Shown here: piece after piece, positions 50,123 through 61,400 of the stretch
How the letters are laid out: every line of letters starts with the position of its first letter
Position numbering within the stretch: position 1 is the stretch's first letter
Assembly (NCBI GenBank): GCA_023053545.1
Contig: JAKZAN010000005.1
Span: 6,324,001 to 6,388,000, forward strand
DNA length: 64,000 bases
From: Lepidurus packardi
Lineage: Eukaryota > Arthropoda > Branchiopoda > Notostraca > Triopsidae
Direction of reading: 5' to 3'
Position numbers and translations under genes: made by a program
Notes under the pieces: model-generated
Told to the model about the DNA's origin: nothing
What the model saw: the letters and a program-made list of their open reading frames with translations, nothing else
The model's database searches: none

Positions 50123-50868
50123 TTAGAAGCCTTTACTGTACAAAAACTGCTCAACTTCTTCCGGATACTCTCTTCTTATTTTAATAATACCAGCAGGTTC
50201 GTGAACTTGAATAATAATAGGTTTTGTGGTACCGCTTTCCAAATGCTTTCTCACGTCCTTTTCAAGCTCCTACGCAAGTTACATAGAAAATTTTAATCGA
50301 AGCCAGAGAAGTTTAAAGAAAAGTATTACCCAAATGTTTCCATCAATATGCCTAATATATGTGATAACTAGCTGTCCACGTTTGCTTCTTTTCACATATA
50401 CAGGCAGGAGATGATTAGCTGTCCTTTTAACAAAATAAGAAGTTTCTGGCTTTGTGTCTAGAAAAGGCAGTACACACATGATTTACCCTGTAATTATATA
50501 ATAGCTTAAATATAGAATAAAAACTTACTTGCTGGGGGTTTCCAACCAGATGGATATTCTTCTTTTACAGGAAAACTTGGAACAATCTTGGAAGGCAAAA
50601 GCCGATCAATAAACTTCCAATCGATTGAAACTTCTTTTATATCGTCTACCATAAGCTGTGCATGACTGTAAGATGTTTGGTTTCTGGCCTAAGCAAATAA
50701 GAAATAATAAAACGAGCATTAGAAGGAGTTTCAACAAACGTGTAACTTTTGACAAAATAGTATGCGAAAAATAGTTAGAACTGTATTTACCAGTACAATA
50801 CTTGGGGCATTCTGGAGTTTACTTGTTACAGAACCAAGCCTAAGTGAAAATCTCACAATTTTTAACAT
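50123..50868 (-). CDS. MRPL49: Mitochondrial ribosomal protein mL49
   Basis: Four minus-strand exons (50868-50791, 50688-50529, 50457-50330, 50269-50123) encode about 170 residues (human 166). The N-terminus MLKIVRFSLRLGSVTSK is basic and likely a mitochondrial targeting sequence. Family features then follow: DWKFIDRLLPSKIVPSFP, EYPSGWKPP, SYFVKRTANHLLPVY, ITYIRHIDGNIWELEKD, and the C-terminal VHEPAGIIKI ending FLYSKGF, which parallels the LLEKGF end of the human protein. It is a large-subunit component of the mitochondrial ribosome. All three introns are under 105 bp and phases are consistent. Confidence 0.9.
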
Positions 50869-51326
50869 TTTACACACTTCCAAGCTTGCTACGCGTAACT
50901 AATTATAGCATTTCGAGAGAAGCTTTTCCCTAGTTTTCAACCAGTACGTGCTGTCACCTAGCGATCTCTCCATTTACTAAAAAAATGTGTTTCGGGAGCA
51001 AGGGACGGGAGTGGAGATAAAGAGCTATGCTATTGAGGGAAGGGGGGGGGGAGTCCTAACTTAACCTAACCTAACCTAACTCAAATGAGACGTGCAAACT
51101 TTGCTCTATCATTTATGGAGCAGTTGGAACACAACTGCATAGTCCGCTATCTGGAGGTACCGAGAAGCTCGTAGCAAAACCGTCTCCCGAAAGGCTATAA
51201 TTTAGTAGCAGCTAAGCTTGCTTAATTCCGATTCGTGTTCGTTGCCTAGCTCAGTTGATGAAAATGAAGCATGAGCGGATACGGGAAGCAGCCCAGTAAG
51301 TGGCCTCACCAGGCGTCAACTTGCGC
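50869..51326. other. Spacer with a short telomere-type repeat
   Basis: This contains the upstream region of MRPL49. A G-rich run (about 51,040-51,052) is followed by CCTAAC/TTAACC repeats at 51,055-51,081. No gene is supported. Confidence 0.45.
51055..51081. repeat. Interstitial AACCT (TTAGG) telomere-type repeat
   Basis: About four to five tandem CCTAA units, one with a substitution, match the arthropod telomere repeat TTAGG read on the other strand. The tract is short and lies about 250 bp before the left arm of the large inverted-repeat element. Confidence 0.6.
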
Positions 51327-51570
51327 TATTCATTATGACATTCGGCAAGCCCCAAAAATTTTGATACAGAAAAGAAAAACGACTTGACTGATAGCCTAAA
51401 AGACAGCCCATAAAATCTATCAAAAATACTATCAAGTTGTATCAAATCATCTATCAAATTCAATCAAGTTGTATCAAAATTTCTCCGAAATGCGAACTAA
51501 AATGCGAACCAAACGCGAAATGCGAAACGACTGTGTTTTCAAGTGCTATCAACTCACCGATTTTGTACAG
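51327..51570 (+). repeat. Left inverted arm
   Basis: This arm is rich in TATCAA words and has an open frame beginning MYQNFSEMRTKMRTK, which is also open in the right arm. It is the inverted partner of 55172-55409. Confidence 0.75.
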
Positions 51571-52559
51571 AGCGAAAAGTGCAGCGATAGACCGTGGCTT
51601 CGGGTTGGTCCCTTGGTGAACTTTCTTAGATTCAGCAGTGTTTCCAAGAGTGCCTGCGAAGCCACAGCTTTTCAACTTTTATAAGTCGGAGTGTTTGCGA
51701 GGTCGAGGTAAAAGATAATCTTTTTCTTTCTCTTGTCGTTTAGATTTTGATTCGTTTGTATACATTTCGAACTTACTTTTTTCTACTTCACGTTTCGTTG
51801 CAGGATCTTTGGTAACGTTAATTGACTAAAATGGGTGTAAGGTGGCGAAAGGGGGAGGGGAGGACAACTGAGTGTTGCGATGTTCATACGATGTCCCGAA
51901 CCGGAAATGCAGAAGGTCGACTGGACGAACGTCTCAAACGTGTGCAACTTGTGTTGTTGTTTTTTATTTGTCCATCGAAAGTTTACCAACACAAAACTCG
52001 GCAAGTTTTCTCCTTATCCGAAGTCGATTCTTTTCATTCGTATTGGTTTCATGCGTACTGATATTTTTATCTTTTCTTCTACTTTTCGGTGGCGAAATGA
52101 AGGTGAGGAGGAACACGCAATCCTGTGCGAAGAGGTCAACATCTTCTAACGAATCCGATTTCAGTTTAAAGCTCATGGGGAGCTTGTGGAATGATGGTAG
52201 TAACACTATTTATTTGAGGCCAGGAAATAGAAGGCTATTTGGATCGAATATGGATCACAAGATTTCGAAGCCATTTTTAAGATTACTGTGAAAGATGGCA
52301 AAGAGCCGACTTACGTGCAGTTTGTATTGTTGAGTTTTCTTTTAAGTTTTAATTTAAATTTGTTCACTGTTCCCTAAGTCACGCTTTAGAATCGCCGCTT
52401 CTTTATTCGCCGTTCTCCTAGTACTTCAGGATTTCAATTGAGTTTTAATGACTGAGTTTCAACTGACTGACTTTAACTGACTGAACTGACTTGACTTTTA
52501 ATTAATTTAATTGTTTCTTTAATTTTAAGATTTAGGTCGAAGTGGTGAAGTGAAGTGCA

Positions 52560-52905
52560 GCAAAGTGCATACTGAAAACATCGTTGAAGTTTTCAATATG
52601 GCGGTGGCTAACCTTAGACAGCAGTGGCGGTCTTTGGCGGGCAGTTCGAAAGTTAATTTCATATCGAAAACATCGTTGGAGGTTTTTTATTATGGCGGTG
52701 GCCAACCTAAGACAGCAGTGTCGGTCTTTGGCGGGTAATTCATGACGAAGGTATCATTGGGGGGTTTTCATTGTGATGGTGGCTAACCTTAAACAGCAGT
52801 GGTGGTCATTGGCGGGCAATTCATATGGAAAACATCGTTGGAGGTTTTCATTATGGCGGTGGATAACCTTAGACAGCAGTTTTGGCGGGCAATTCACGGA
52901 ATTCA
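52560..52905 (+). repeat. Tandem array of roughly 100-bp units
   Basis: About four copies share GGCGGTGGCTAACCTTAGAC, CAGCAGTGGCGGTC, TTGGCGGGCAATTC and AAAACATCGTTGGAGGTTTT with drift and small deletions. The array lies inside the inverted-repeat element. Confidence 0.75.
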
Positions 52906-53035
52906 AGGAGGCAAGACTCAAAATCGCGGGATTCAAGAACGCAAGATTCAAGATCACGGAATTCAAGAACGCTAGATCCAGATCACGGAATTCAAGAACG
53001 CGAGATCCAAGATCACGGAATTCAAGAACAGAGGA
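52890..53035 (+). repeat. Tandem array of roughly 30-bp units
   Basis: The core GATCACGGAATTCAAGAACG recurs four to five times, alternating with GCAAGATTCAA-type spacers. It directly follows the 100-bp array. It is unlikely to encode protein, because the units differ in length. Confidence 0.75.
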
Positions 53036-53217
53036 ATGCAAATTTTAGAAAAAAATGCTATTCTTTTAATGTTTTGTGTAATTTTTTGTAGATTACGCGG
53101 CTATCCGGAAGAAAAAAATGTTTAGTATTATTTTAATGCTTTGTATCTTTTCCTTACGCGGCCGTCGGTTTGGGAGAACTACTCTGTATTTTGAAGCCTG
53201 TGGTAGGTAGTTTGCAG

Positions 53218-53561
53218 GATTCGTAATCCCTTTCAAGAGAGGCGCTGGAAGTCCTGCGATATCAGTGGTGTTCAGTATTGTGGCTACAACGCCTGGAACC
53301 CTGTCTGGAGGGATTGGGTGAGTATCAACATCAACGAGTTGAGAGACGCCAGCGTTGTTCGCTGGCTGATGGCCAGGGATGCGAATCTACTGCAGGGGTT
53401 TAGTTTTTTGCCAGGGCCGGAAAGGAAAGCGAAATGTAAGTTTCCTTTTGAATTCGTTTAACAATTTGATTAATTGATCTTCTTTTTATCTTATTATAGT
53501 TGAAGTGGAAATGAAGAAACAATCTCAAGTGATCCATCGCGGTATTGCCTCGTTCCCATGA
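53218..53561 (+). CDS. Unrecognised spliced coding exons inside the inverted-repeat element
   Basis: An open segment 53218-53435 ends at a donor (AAAT|GTAAGT) and joins in frame to 53500-53561 after TTATTATAG, ending in TGA. The roughly 93 residues are tryptophan-rich, with the motifs RRWKSCDISG, YCGYNAWNPVWRDW and VVRWLMARDANLLQGF. An acceptor (TTTGCAG) precedes the first exon, so more exons should lie upstream. I do not recognise a transposase or other family. It may be a fragment of an element-encoded protein or a captured host exon. Confidence 0.4.
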
Positions 53562-54572
53562 TGCGAATTTGTCCGGAGTGTGTCAGAGAACCGCAGATCT
53601 TTCATCGTCTAGCTTCCAGAAGGTGAATTAGTTTAACATATAAATAGGGATGTAATAATGGTGAATTACAATGGAAGAACGACAAACAGTAGATGACACA
53701 ACTTTTGTTAGGCAGAAGATCATTTTCGTAATTTAATTTGGTCCCTTACAAAATTATGACTCGTCGGCCTTGTGTCAGAATCCGGCGGCCTTCTTTCGAG
53801 TCGTCTCTTTCGTGTCGTGTTGCCATTAGCCCTAGCCCCCTTCCAGAAACATTGCTCTAGCGTTATGTCTTCTAAATCTGCAAAGCACCCTGTGGGTTTG
53901 ACGTTGTGTATTATTGTAAACGTTTTGGGAAGAATTGTTTCGTATTTTTTTTGGTTTTCTTGTAAAATATATCCCTCCAGAAACATTGTTCTAGGGCTGC
54001 CTTCTAAATCTGTTGGAATATTTGTTGTGTGACTTTTCTTAGCTCTAAAAATTGGATTCTAATATTGTGCAAATGAGATGTTTTGCTTCCCACCGGAATT
54101 CCTTATTTGTTATACCAAAAGGTTCCCGGTAAAATCTAGTTTCCAAAAATGTCCTTTTTGTATTATTTGTAATTTTTGCAATAAAAGTGAAAATTTCGAA
54201 CATTTTTGCGTGATTTTTCAAAAAATCCGCTAGAAAAGGAGGCGTGGTTTCCGAAATGGACGAATCTCATTGATGGAATGCGCTAAAAAGGGGGCGTGGC
54301 TCCTTTTCAAGCTGGGAAAGCGTTTTCAGGGCTTTTCTCCATAAGGAATAATGCTGTATCAAGGGGGTCCCCTTGAAAAATTGTGAAAAATTGAGAGCCT
54401 CGCCCCCTTTTCCCTGTTCCCAACTTCCCTGCTCGGTTTCCTAGCCTCGATATTCGAGCTCGTAATGCCGAAGCATCACAATTTCGAATATGGGAATAGG
54501 AACATTGCCGGGAAGGCATATGGTACAGGGAAAGGGAGCCATTTAATATTTTGTTTTTTCGACGAAATAAAG

Positions 54573-54645
54573 TTCCACAACCGGGAATCGAACAGAGGAC
54601 CTTTGGGTCCCCAGTCGTGCGTGTTATCCACGCGGTCATGCGCTT
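54573..54645 (-). ncRNA. tRNA-like segment (SINE head or tRNA pseudogene)
   Basis: On the minus strand an A-box-like TGACCGCGTGG (54628-54638, 9 of 11 consensus positions) is followed about 35 bases later by a good B box, GTTCGATTCC (54584-54593). The segment starting at the A box continues GATAACACGC, which can form a D-arm-like hairpin. The acceptor stem does not pair and the T stem has mismatches, so it is not a functional tRNA. A tRNA-derived SINE fragment is likely. Confidence 0.45.
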
Positions 54646-55144
54646 ATGTGCAATGAATGTTGAAACATCTATAAATACAACTATGACCTGAGCCAGTGTA
54701 CAGTGTGAGGGTAGCATCCATCTTTTGTTCGATTTATATAAATTTGACGGTTCGCCCATTGCCATGACTTGCATTCTCTAGAAGTTTGCATTGTATTCAT
54801 TACTTTTTATTGTATTTGCATTGTTTTTGTCCATCGCTGCACTTGTCGTTCTTGAAAACACTGGGATTTGAAGAAAGGGCATGGAATTCCAAGGATCAGG
54901 CAAATGCTTCCACAGACGAAACTTCCATCCCTGCCTGGGCTGTGTTCTTCAGTAGAGCTCCCCAAATCCGTTGACCAGCCTTTAACCCTAGAAAAGCTTC
55001 GTTGTTACCATTAAAGACCTAACGAATGGCAACAACAAAGACTTTTCGCCGCCCAGGAAATTAAAAGTTGCGGCAAAAGACCTAACCGGCCAACAGTACT
55101 TTTAACTCCTGGCATAGCAACAAATAGGCGTGGTTTAGAAGCGA

Positions 55145-55162
55145 GCCTGGCCCGGGCCAGGC
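55145..55162. repeat. Perfect 18-bp GC palindrome
   Basis: GCCTGGCCCGGGCCAGGC is its own reverse complement. It lies just inside the right inverted arm and could form a strong hairpin. Confidence 0.7.
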
Positions 55163-55171
55163 CAGACAAAC

Positions 55172-55409
55172 CTGTACAAAATCGGTGATTTGATAGCAAT
55201 TGAAAACACAGTCGTTTCGCATTTCGCGTTTGGTTCGCATTTTAGTTCGCATTTCGGAGAAATTTTGATACACTAGATCGAGTTTGATACAACTTGATAG
55301 CAGTTTATAGATTTTTATTGGCCGTCTTTTAGGCGTAAATCAGTCAAGTCCGCTTTTCTTTTCTGTATCAAAAGTTTTGGGGCTTATCGAATGCCATAAT
55401 TCATGAATA
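55172..55409 (-). repeat. Right inverted arm
   Basis: This is the reverse-oriented partner of 51327-51570. The outermost shared bases read TATTCAT on the minus strand, and similarity stops outside them. Confidence 0.75.
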
Positions 55410-56029
55410 CTTGCATGTTTTACGAAGTAAGGAACTGGAATCTAAAAGAACGACTAACTAAAAAAACATTCTTACGAATAAAGGTTGCTGCATTTATTCT
55501 TTGTCGACATCGTCTGATCCAAATTATCTTTCTTGTTTTAATTCCGAAACCGAATAAAAAAAAATACTAGTACATCCAACCTTAAAAGCCAGAATATTCA
55601 CAGAAAAGCGCGTAAGAGGAATCAAGAAAGGGATAAGAAGAGAGATTACCATTTTTTCTTTCTTTCGTTGCAGACTAGATCTAACAGACGGAATACTGAA
55701 GCCCATTCCTTGCAATCCATCATTCAATCATGTCAAAAACGCAAGTTCTGATTTACACTAGGGAAATTCGCTTTGGTAGTACACAAATAAATACAGCACA
55801 AGCCTATTGCACATCTACATACTTGAGTACTGAACGTGTCTTTGTAAAAATTCGAAAACCCTTAGCTTCATCCATGACATAAATAAAATTACGACTGATA
55901 CTGAAGCATGGGAGTGGAAGCCAAATTAGCGTGAGTGGAATTCATACGTAAAGCCGTTAAACTCTTGTTGTACCATTCATCCTCGGCTGTCATACCTAAT
56001 AATGGTCTCATTAAGCACACTCTTAATTA
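55410..56029. other. Spacer and probable 3' untranslated region of the PROP homeobox gene
   Basis: This is AT-rich DNA downstream of the homeobox stop codon. I see no gene in it. Confidence 0.45.
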
Positions 56030-58320
56030 TCATCGCATAACAGGATCTTTCTTACTCATAGCTTCTTGCCGCATGGTCATATGTGGAGGCGTGTGAGCCA
56101 TGGAAAAGGGTTGTCCCATACTTGTATAAGCTGGTCCCATTTGCGAAGACAAATCCGAAATATACTGTAATACACAAATAAAAGTGAATTATGTCACATA
56201 AAATAACGCAGATTAACTATTTAATTGATCAACGTACCTGTGGGTAACGGTTCATTGAATTGAGAGACTGGAACGTATTAGGATGAGCGTAGGGCTGGTA
56301 ACCTCGAGCCGAAGGCGGATAAATATTCCGTACCATTGCTCCATTACAAGCTGGTAATACCGATGGCGCCAAAGCTTTCTGCAATTGCTTTTCTTGTTTA
56401 CGGTATTTAGCTCGCCGATTTTGGAACCAGACCTGAAAAACCAACGCGTTTTCAGCTTTCAATCTAAACATAAAAACCTCTAACCATGCTTTGGTAACAC
56501 AGAGGGCAAGGCCACACAACCAAAAAAAAGGCAAACTAACCTGAATCCGTGCTTCATTAAGCTTGGTAACACGAGCTAATTCTTCGCGGCAGTAAATGTC
56601 GGGGTAATGCGATTTAGCAAAGGCAGCTTCCAATTCTTGTAACTGCTCCTAAACAAATCCCGCACATCAATTAGAAACTAATTGGATCGCTTCCACAACC
56701 AAAACTTAAGTAAAAAAAAAGAGTAGCAAAACAGGACTTACTTGGGTAAAAGTGGTTCTGTGTCTTCGACGGGCAGGGGTGGGACAAGCTGCGGCTGAAG
56801 GGTTATGTCCATGGGAATGAGAATGACTGTGGTTATGCTGGCTCGAGGAAGATGACGCACTTAACCCCACAGCGGAAGATAAGGATACTTCAGCTTTCAA
56901 TTTCTTGAATGCTCCTTCAGCTGCAGCTACAATTTAAAAGAAATGCCAAACACAAATAAGTCAAGCTTCGTTTTCAAATCTGGATACAAAGGTTTTCCCG
57001 ATTTTAAAATTTAACTTTAAATACGTATAGTGCACTTGACTCGCTCTACAGGCATACAAAGTCCAACTCTATCGTTCTTAACTCTTATGTCACCACCAGC
57101 ATGGCCCTAATGTGCTTGTAAGAGCATCCCCGCGGAAGATGACCCCGGTGGTAGGGCATTTCGAGGTGCAAAATCTGCCGCCACTCTTACACTTGACAAG
57201 CACTCCAGGGGTTTCAATCTCGTATCCTCTAGCCACCCTCTTTTTTGTTCCCCTCTTGTCTGTCAGAGAGAGAGAGCAAGAGAACAGGGGTGGATTGAAG
57301 TCTATTAGGCCGCCTTTGCTCTCTGTAGGGCGGCAAGCTGAATAGGTAAAGCTTATGCAAATTACCATGCAAAGTAAGAGACCTGATACCACATGTCACA
57401 TCGAAGCTGTCCCGTTTCCTTGCGTACAAAAACAAACTTCCTAGCCCCACTTTTAGCATGAAAGAAAACCATAAATTCGACCAAACTTATTCCTCATCAA
57501 AACCTGTCCGCATTACATGGCTAATTTGACGCTCAAGAGAGCGGGTAGTCGACTGCACACGCCACCAAATCATGTCCCAAACTTTGGAAATCAAGAGCTT
57601 ATGATTGTCACGCAATACTTGTCCATCTGGTAGCGAAACAAGTCGTATGTAAATCCCAGTCTGATTATGGGCTCTTGGGTTGGTTTCGACTTTCATCGTC
57701 CAAACCTATCCCAAGCTCGAGATTTGCATAATCAAGCTCCACACAATTCAAGAGAAAGTTAACAGCCAAACCGTATTTCTTTACACTTCAATCCAAAAAA
57801 TGGTGGATCGAGAAAGAAATTCAAAATGAAGCACAACAGATGGAAGTAGAACAAGGAATTTCTTACCAGATAAAGGATCGTTTAAACCTCGAGCTGAAGT
57901 AACGGAGAGGATGTTACTAGAAGAAACGTTGCCAGTAGACGAAATGGCGGACGCCGCGGAAGCGGAATGATGTAGATGATGACCATGATAGGACGACAAA
58001 GAATGGGAATGCTGCAAACTTTCTAATGCGTACAGTGAGGAAAGATCCGCTGCAATGGACGTCGAGCTGAGGGATCCCAAGTGACAATTTTTGTTTGTAT
58101 GTTGTAGGTTGTTCCGCTTGTCTGAAATGGAGATTCCGACGTTACCACCGGTATTGCTGTTACTGCCTGCTAAAGAGGAGGTGACTGCCGAACTACTATT
58201 GTTGGAGGAATTGAGGAGTGGGCCGCCACTGCTACCTGACGTGGAATCATCACTGGGCGATCCCGCGTGCATTAAAGAGCTCGAGTGCAAATCCAGTTTG
58301 CCTGTTGAATAGCTTTCCAT
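56030..58320 (-). CDS. PROP1-type paired-class homeobox transcription factor
   Basis: Five minus-strand exons were assembled (58320-57867, 56926-56742, 56648-56541, 56432-56238, 56164-56030), about 358 residues if translation starts at [10 protein letters not shown]. The homeodomain (about residues 204-263) contains [40 protein letters not shown] and [17 protein letters not shown], with Gln at position 50. Introns fall after homeodomain residues 10 and 46; the second is the classic paired-class position. After it, [17 protein letters not shown] and [10 protein letters not shown] resemble the arthropod prophet-of-Pit-1 (CG32532-type) group. His- and Ser-rich tracts precede the homeodomain. The frame stays open upstream to an acceptor-like TTTCTGTTAG near 58,431, so a further 5' exon is likely and the true start may lie there. 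The role is neural or neuroendocrine by family. Confidence 0.82.
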
Positions 58321-58431
58321 CTTCCCGTTTCTACTTGAACACGCACCTCGAGTTATAGAATGTTGAAATGTAGTCGAAAGCGTTGCTACGGAGTTCACTT
58401 CTTGTTTCCTCCCGGAAAACTGAGTTAAGTC

Positions 58432-61400
58432 TAACAGAAAATTGGACTAGGCTGGTTAACAATCTACAAATTCAGTGATTCCCAGTAAGATTTACCCCCC
58501 AAGGAGAAAACTTGGATGCTTCGAAGTGAACTGTCACTAAAGTAATCAAAGCTCGGTAAATTATACAGCTTGATTAGTCCCAGGTTTATGGATGGGACCT
58601 AAACACAAAGTGGTAAACTCTCCTTTGGTTTGCTTTTTAGCAAAAGCGGGATTCCACTAGACCCCCACTAATGCAATTTTTCAGGGTAGGTCATGCGTTT
58701 GGCGTCTATGAAAGGTTTTTACGCGGGCCGCACCGATTCAAGGTCCCTCCGTAATTCGATGCTCGGGCCACTAACACGGCAACCAACGACACCGATAAAA
58801 CTTTTCTGGGCTAAGGTATCCCGCCACTGGAAGAGCCAAATAAGAGGAGAGAGAGAGGTGTAAAAGAGAGAGAGAAACGCCACAACCTAACCTCCTTGGC
58901 ACAACAATCAGAAGCAAACGACAGCCCAATGCGACTAACAAAGTTAGAATCTCCCCGTTAGTCTTATAAAGATATCTTGGAGCCTGGACTTGACTCGAGA
59001 AATCCCTAGAGGGGCGGAGTTAGGGTCAAAGTTCACAGCGCATTGGCGGAAGATCGCTGGCGGAATTCTCGCTCAGCTCTGTTGGCCCGGCTCGTAGTTA
59101 CGACCCATGCGAGCAACCAATCAGCGTCCCGAGTGGGGGGGAGGAGGAGAAGGAGAGTCGCGGAAGTTTACTTCCAAAGCAAATCCTCCAGGGAGTTGGC
59201 GTCGTGTTGGGAGCCTCTGCCACCGTCACCTACCAAGCAATGAAAGCTGCCTCTTGGATCAGAAAAGTCTCGATGCAATTTGCATTCCACAGTTTCACAA
59301 TAATCAATTGAAAACGAAACGAAAATTAACGTAATTGCCCCCAAAAAGCTCCCAAACCTACAGCCCCAAGTCCCAAGGCCATTTGTATGTTTCCCATTGC
59401 ACGTTCCGAAACACTTGCTACGCCAGAGTAAAAGCTTCCGAGGCAGGCTTCTAGCCCAAACGGAAAGTTTGGTCTCATCTTTTTACTCCAGAACTTTTGT
59501 TGCTAGGTACTTCAATCGCCCTTATTTTTTTTCATTTTTTTAAGTCTGGAGGAAGTTGGAAGAGAAAAGCGGAGAGTTCAGCTGGAAGGAAGAGTCGGAT
59601 GAGAGAAGCGCAGAGCAAGTAAAGTAAGAGAGAGATGAAAAGAGAGACCATGATAATTCAATTGGGCCCTGGCTGGAGGGCTCACAGAAGACAGCAACAT
59701 CCGAGCGCGTTTTTGTGCCGACATTTTCTTTCGGGCTCGGTGAGCGAGCAAGTACCCAATGCCCATGAACAGCCATTGCTGTCGGTGTACAACAACTCCG
59801 AGGGAATACTCACCCCCCAAAATCTCTCTCTCTCTCTCGAAATTGCAAGCTTCGGAAATTCTCCGAAAATCTCCCACCTTGCGCATTTTATGCTTATAGA
59901 CTAGCTATAGGCTTGTATTGATAATATATAATTGAGGAAGATGTAAAGTCACAGCACAAGGAGGGGAAAAAAGATACCAGGTAGAAAGGATTCCACGTTC
60001 TATCATTGAAGGCACTTTGGTACATCTCAATTGAATTGACTCGGCAACTACGCGGCATTAGAAACTAAATAAACTCGAAAAGAAAAGTGAAAGGTTTGTT
60101 TTTAACGGTACTCGAACTGAACCAGAAGAACACTTAAGTGTAAAAACCTATAGCTAGTTTATTGTTGGTTATTTTGTTTTTATCTGAATATAACAAGCAA
60201 AAGCAATTACGAAGAGGAATGTAGATGGTTAGTATGACGTGTTAAGAGGCCCTGACAGGAAAATTGGGGAAATACAGCCGAAAGGTATCATTTAGTACGA
60301 TTAGCATAACAATCACACATGATGAGCTCTATTAAAAGCTCAATTAGTCAACGGTGGTTAGAAGTACTGTCCAAACTATACACTACACAATAGTCGGCAG
60401 TAAGGATTGACAAGGTCACGTGCGCCATTGTTGCATTGTTACGAAACAAGCTCCGCTGCGGCACACGCCAAGTGGCAACCTAACGCCGTCGACAATCACA
60501 ACACATCTACCCTCTGATAAAAGCTAATCAACATCATCACGTGCAAGTGACCGCTCTCTAAAAACGAAACATAAACAAATGGATCTAAAGTTCCGAGACT
60601 TATTCACTAGTATACAACAACTCGAGAAAATTTGTATATCAAAAGTATTAAATGTGAAATTCGAAATCAGGGTTTATTCGCCCAATTTCATCTCAAGCTT
60701 GGTTTCGAATTAATAAGAACTTGCCTTAACTTAATTATGAAATAACTTAAATCATCAGAGCTCCTTCCAGTTTACCTTTTTTTGTTTTTGCATTGCACGA
60801 AAAAGTAGAGAGCACACCGGGATGGGAAATGAGTAGCCTTGGGGATATTTACAAGTTAGGTCATCTCGGACCCGAGTTTCTTTTTGAATATATAAGGGAA
60901 AAGCAGGAGGGTTGGAGATCTGCCATGTTTTGAAGTGAGAGAGCAGCGAAGGCTGCTAAGGTTCTTCTTCCTTCGGCTCTTGTGACGGTAACTTCGTTAA
61001 GGAAACTTGGGCCCCCTCTGATTGCAAGGCAAGGCGAAGAGGGGCGTTCTCGGAAAGCGACATCACACAGACATACACACGTACACGGGACGTACAGAAG
61101 ACTCGAAACCGTTTTACTTTTAACTCCGGAACCTCTCTTCGCTGGCGCAGTTAACTTCTACCTCACTTTAATGTGCGAGTCTCCACTTTGGTTATAGAAC
61201 ACAAGCTTAAACAACCGCGCTTAATTCTTAAGATGATGCACATGAACCTTAGTTAACTTGGAAAATTTTTGCTAGGGAATTTCCCTTAAGATCCAACAGA
61301 GATCCATGGTTTTGGTACCGTTTCGATACTTTCCGAAAATTGAAATGCAACATGTCACACATTGAGTTCCTTTCCACTGAAACAAAAGCGGACACCTCAA

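Larger units (their letters stand above)
51327..55409. mobile_element. Composite inverted-repeat element (about 4.1 kb)
   Basis: The arms at 51327-51570 and 55172-55409 are inverted copies of one another with scattered mismatches. Both contain GATACAGAAAAGAAAA, ACTTGACTGAT, GCCTAAAAGAC, CAAGTTGTATCAAA, TTTCTCCGAAATGCGAAC and CGCGAAATGCGAAACGAC. The enclosed DNA has two tandem-repeat arrays, a tRNA-like segment and a pair of splice-consistent coding exons. I could not identify a target-site duplication at the outer edges, so the true ends are uncertain. A DNA transposon with long terminal inverted repeats is the simplest reading; two independent insertions of a shorter element in opposite orientation is the alternative. 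Confidence 0.55.

Noticed and set aside
51055-51081. Chromosome end at the TTAGG-type tract
   Set aside because: Only four to five units are present and unique genes continue on both sides, so this is not a terminal telomere.
53720-53986. 88-codon minus-strand frame inside the inverted-repeat element
   Set aside because: An opposite-strand frame covers the same bases, a 40-bp internal repeat explains part of it, and no family was recognised.
59578-59886. 102-codon minus-strand frame upstream of the homeobox gene
   Set aside because: Low-complexity GA/CT tracts produce the frame; no acceptor or donor links it to the homeobox exons in frame.
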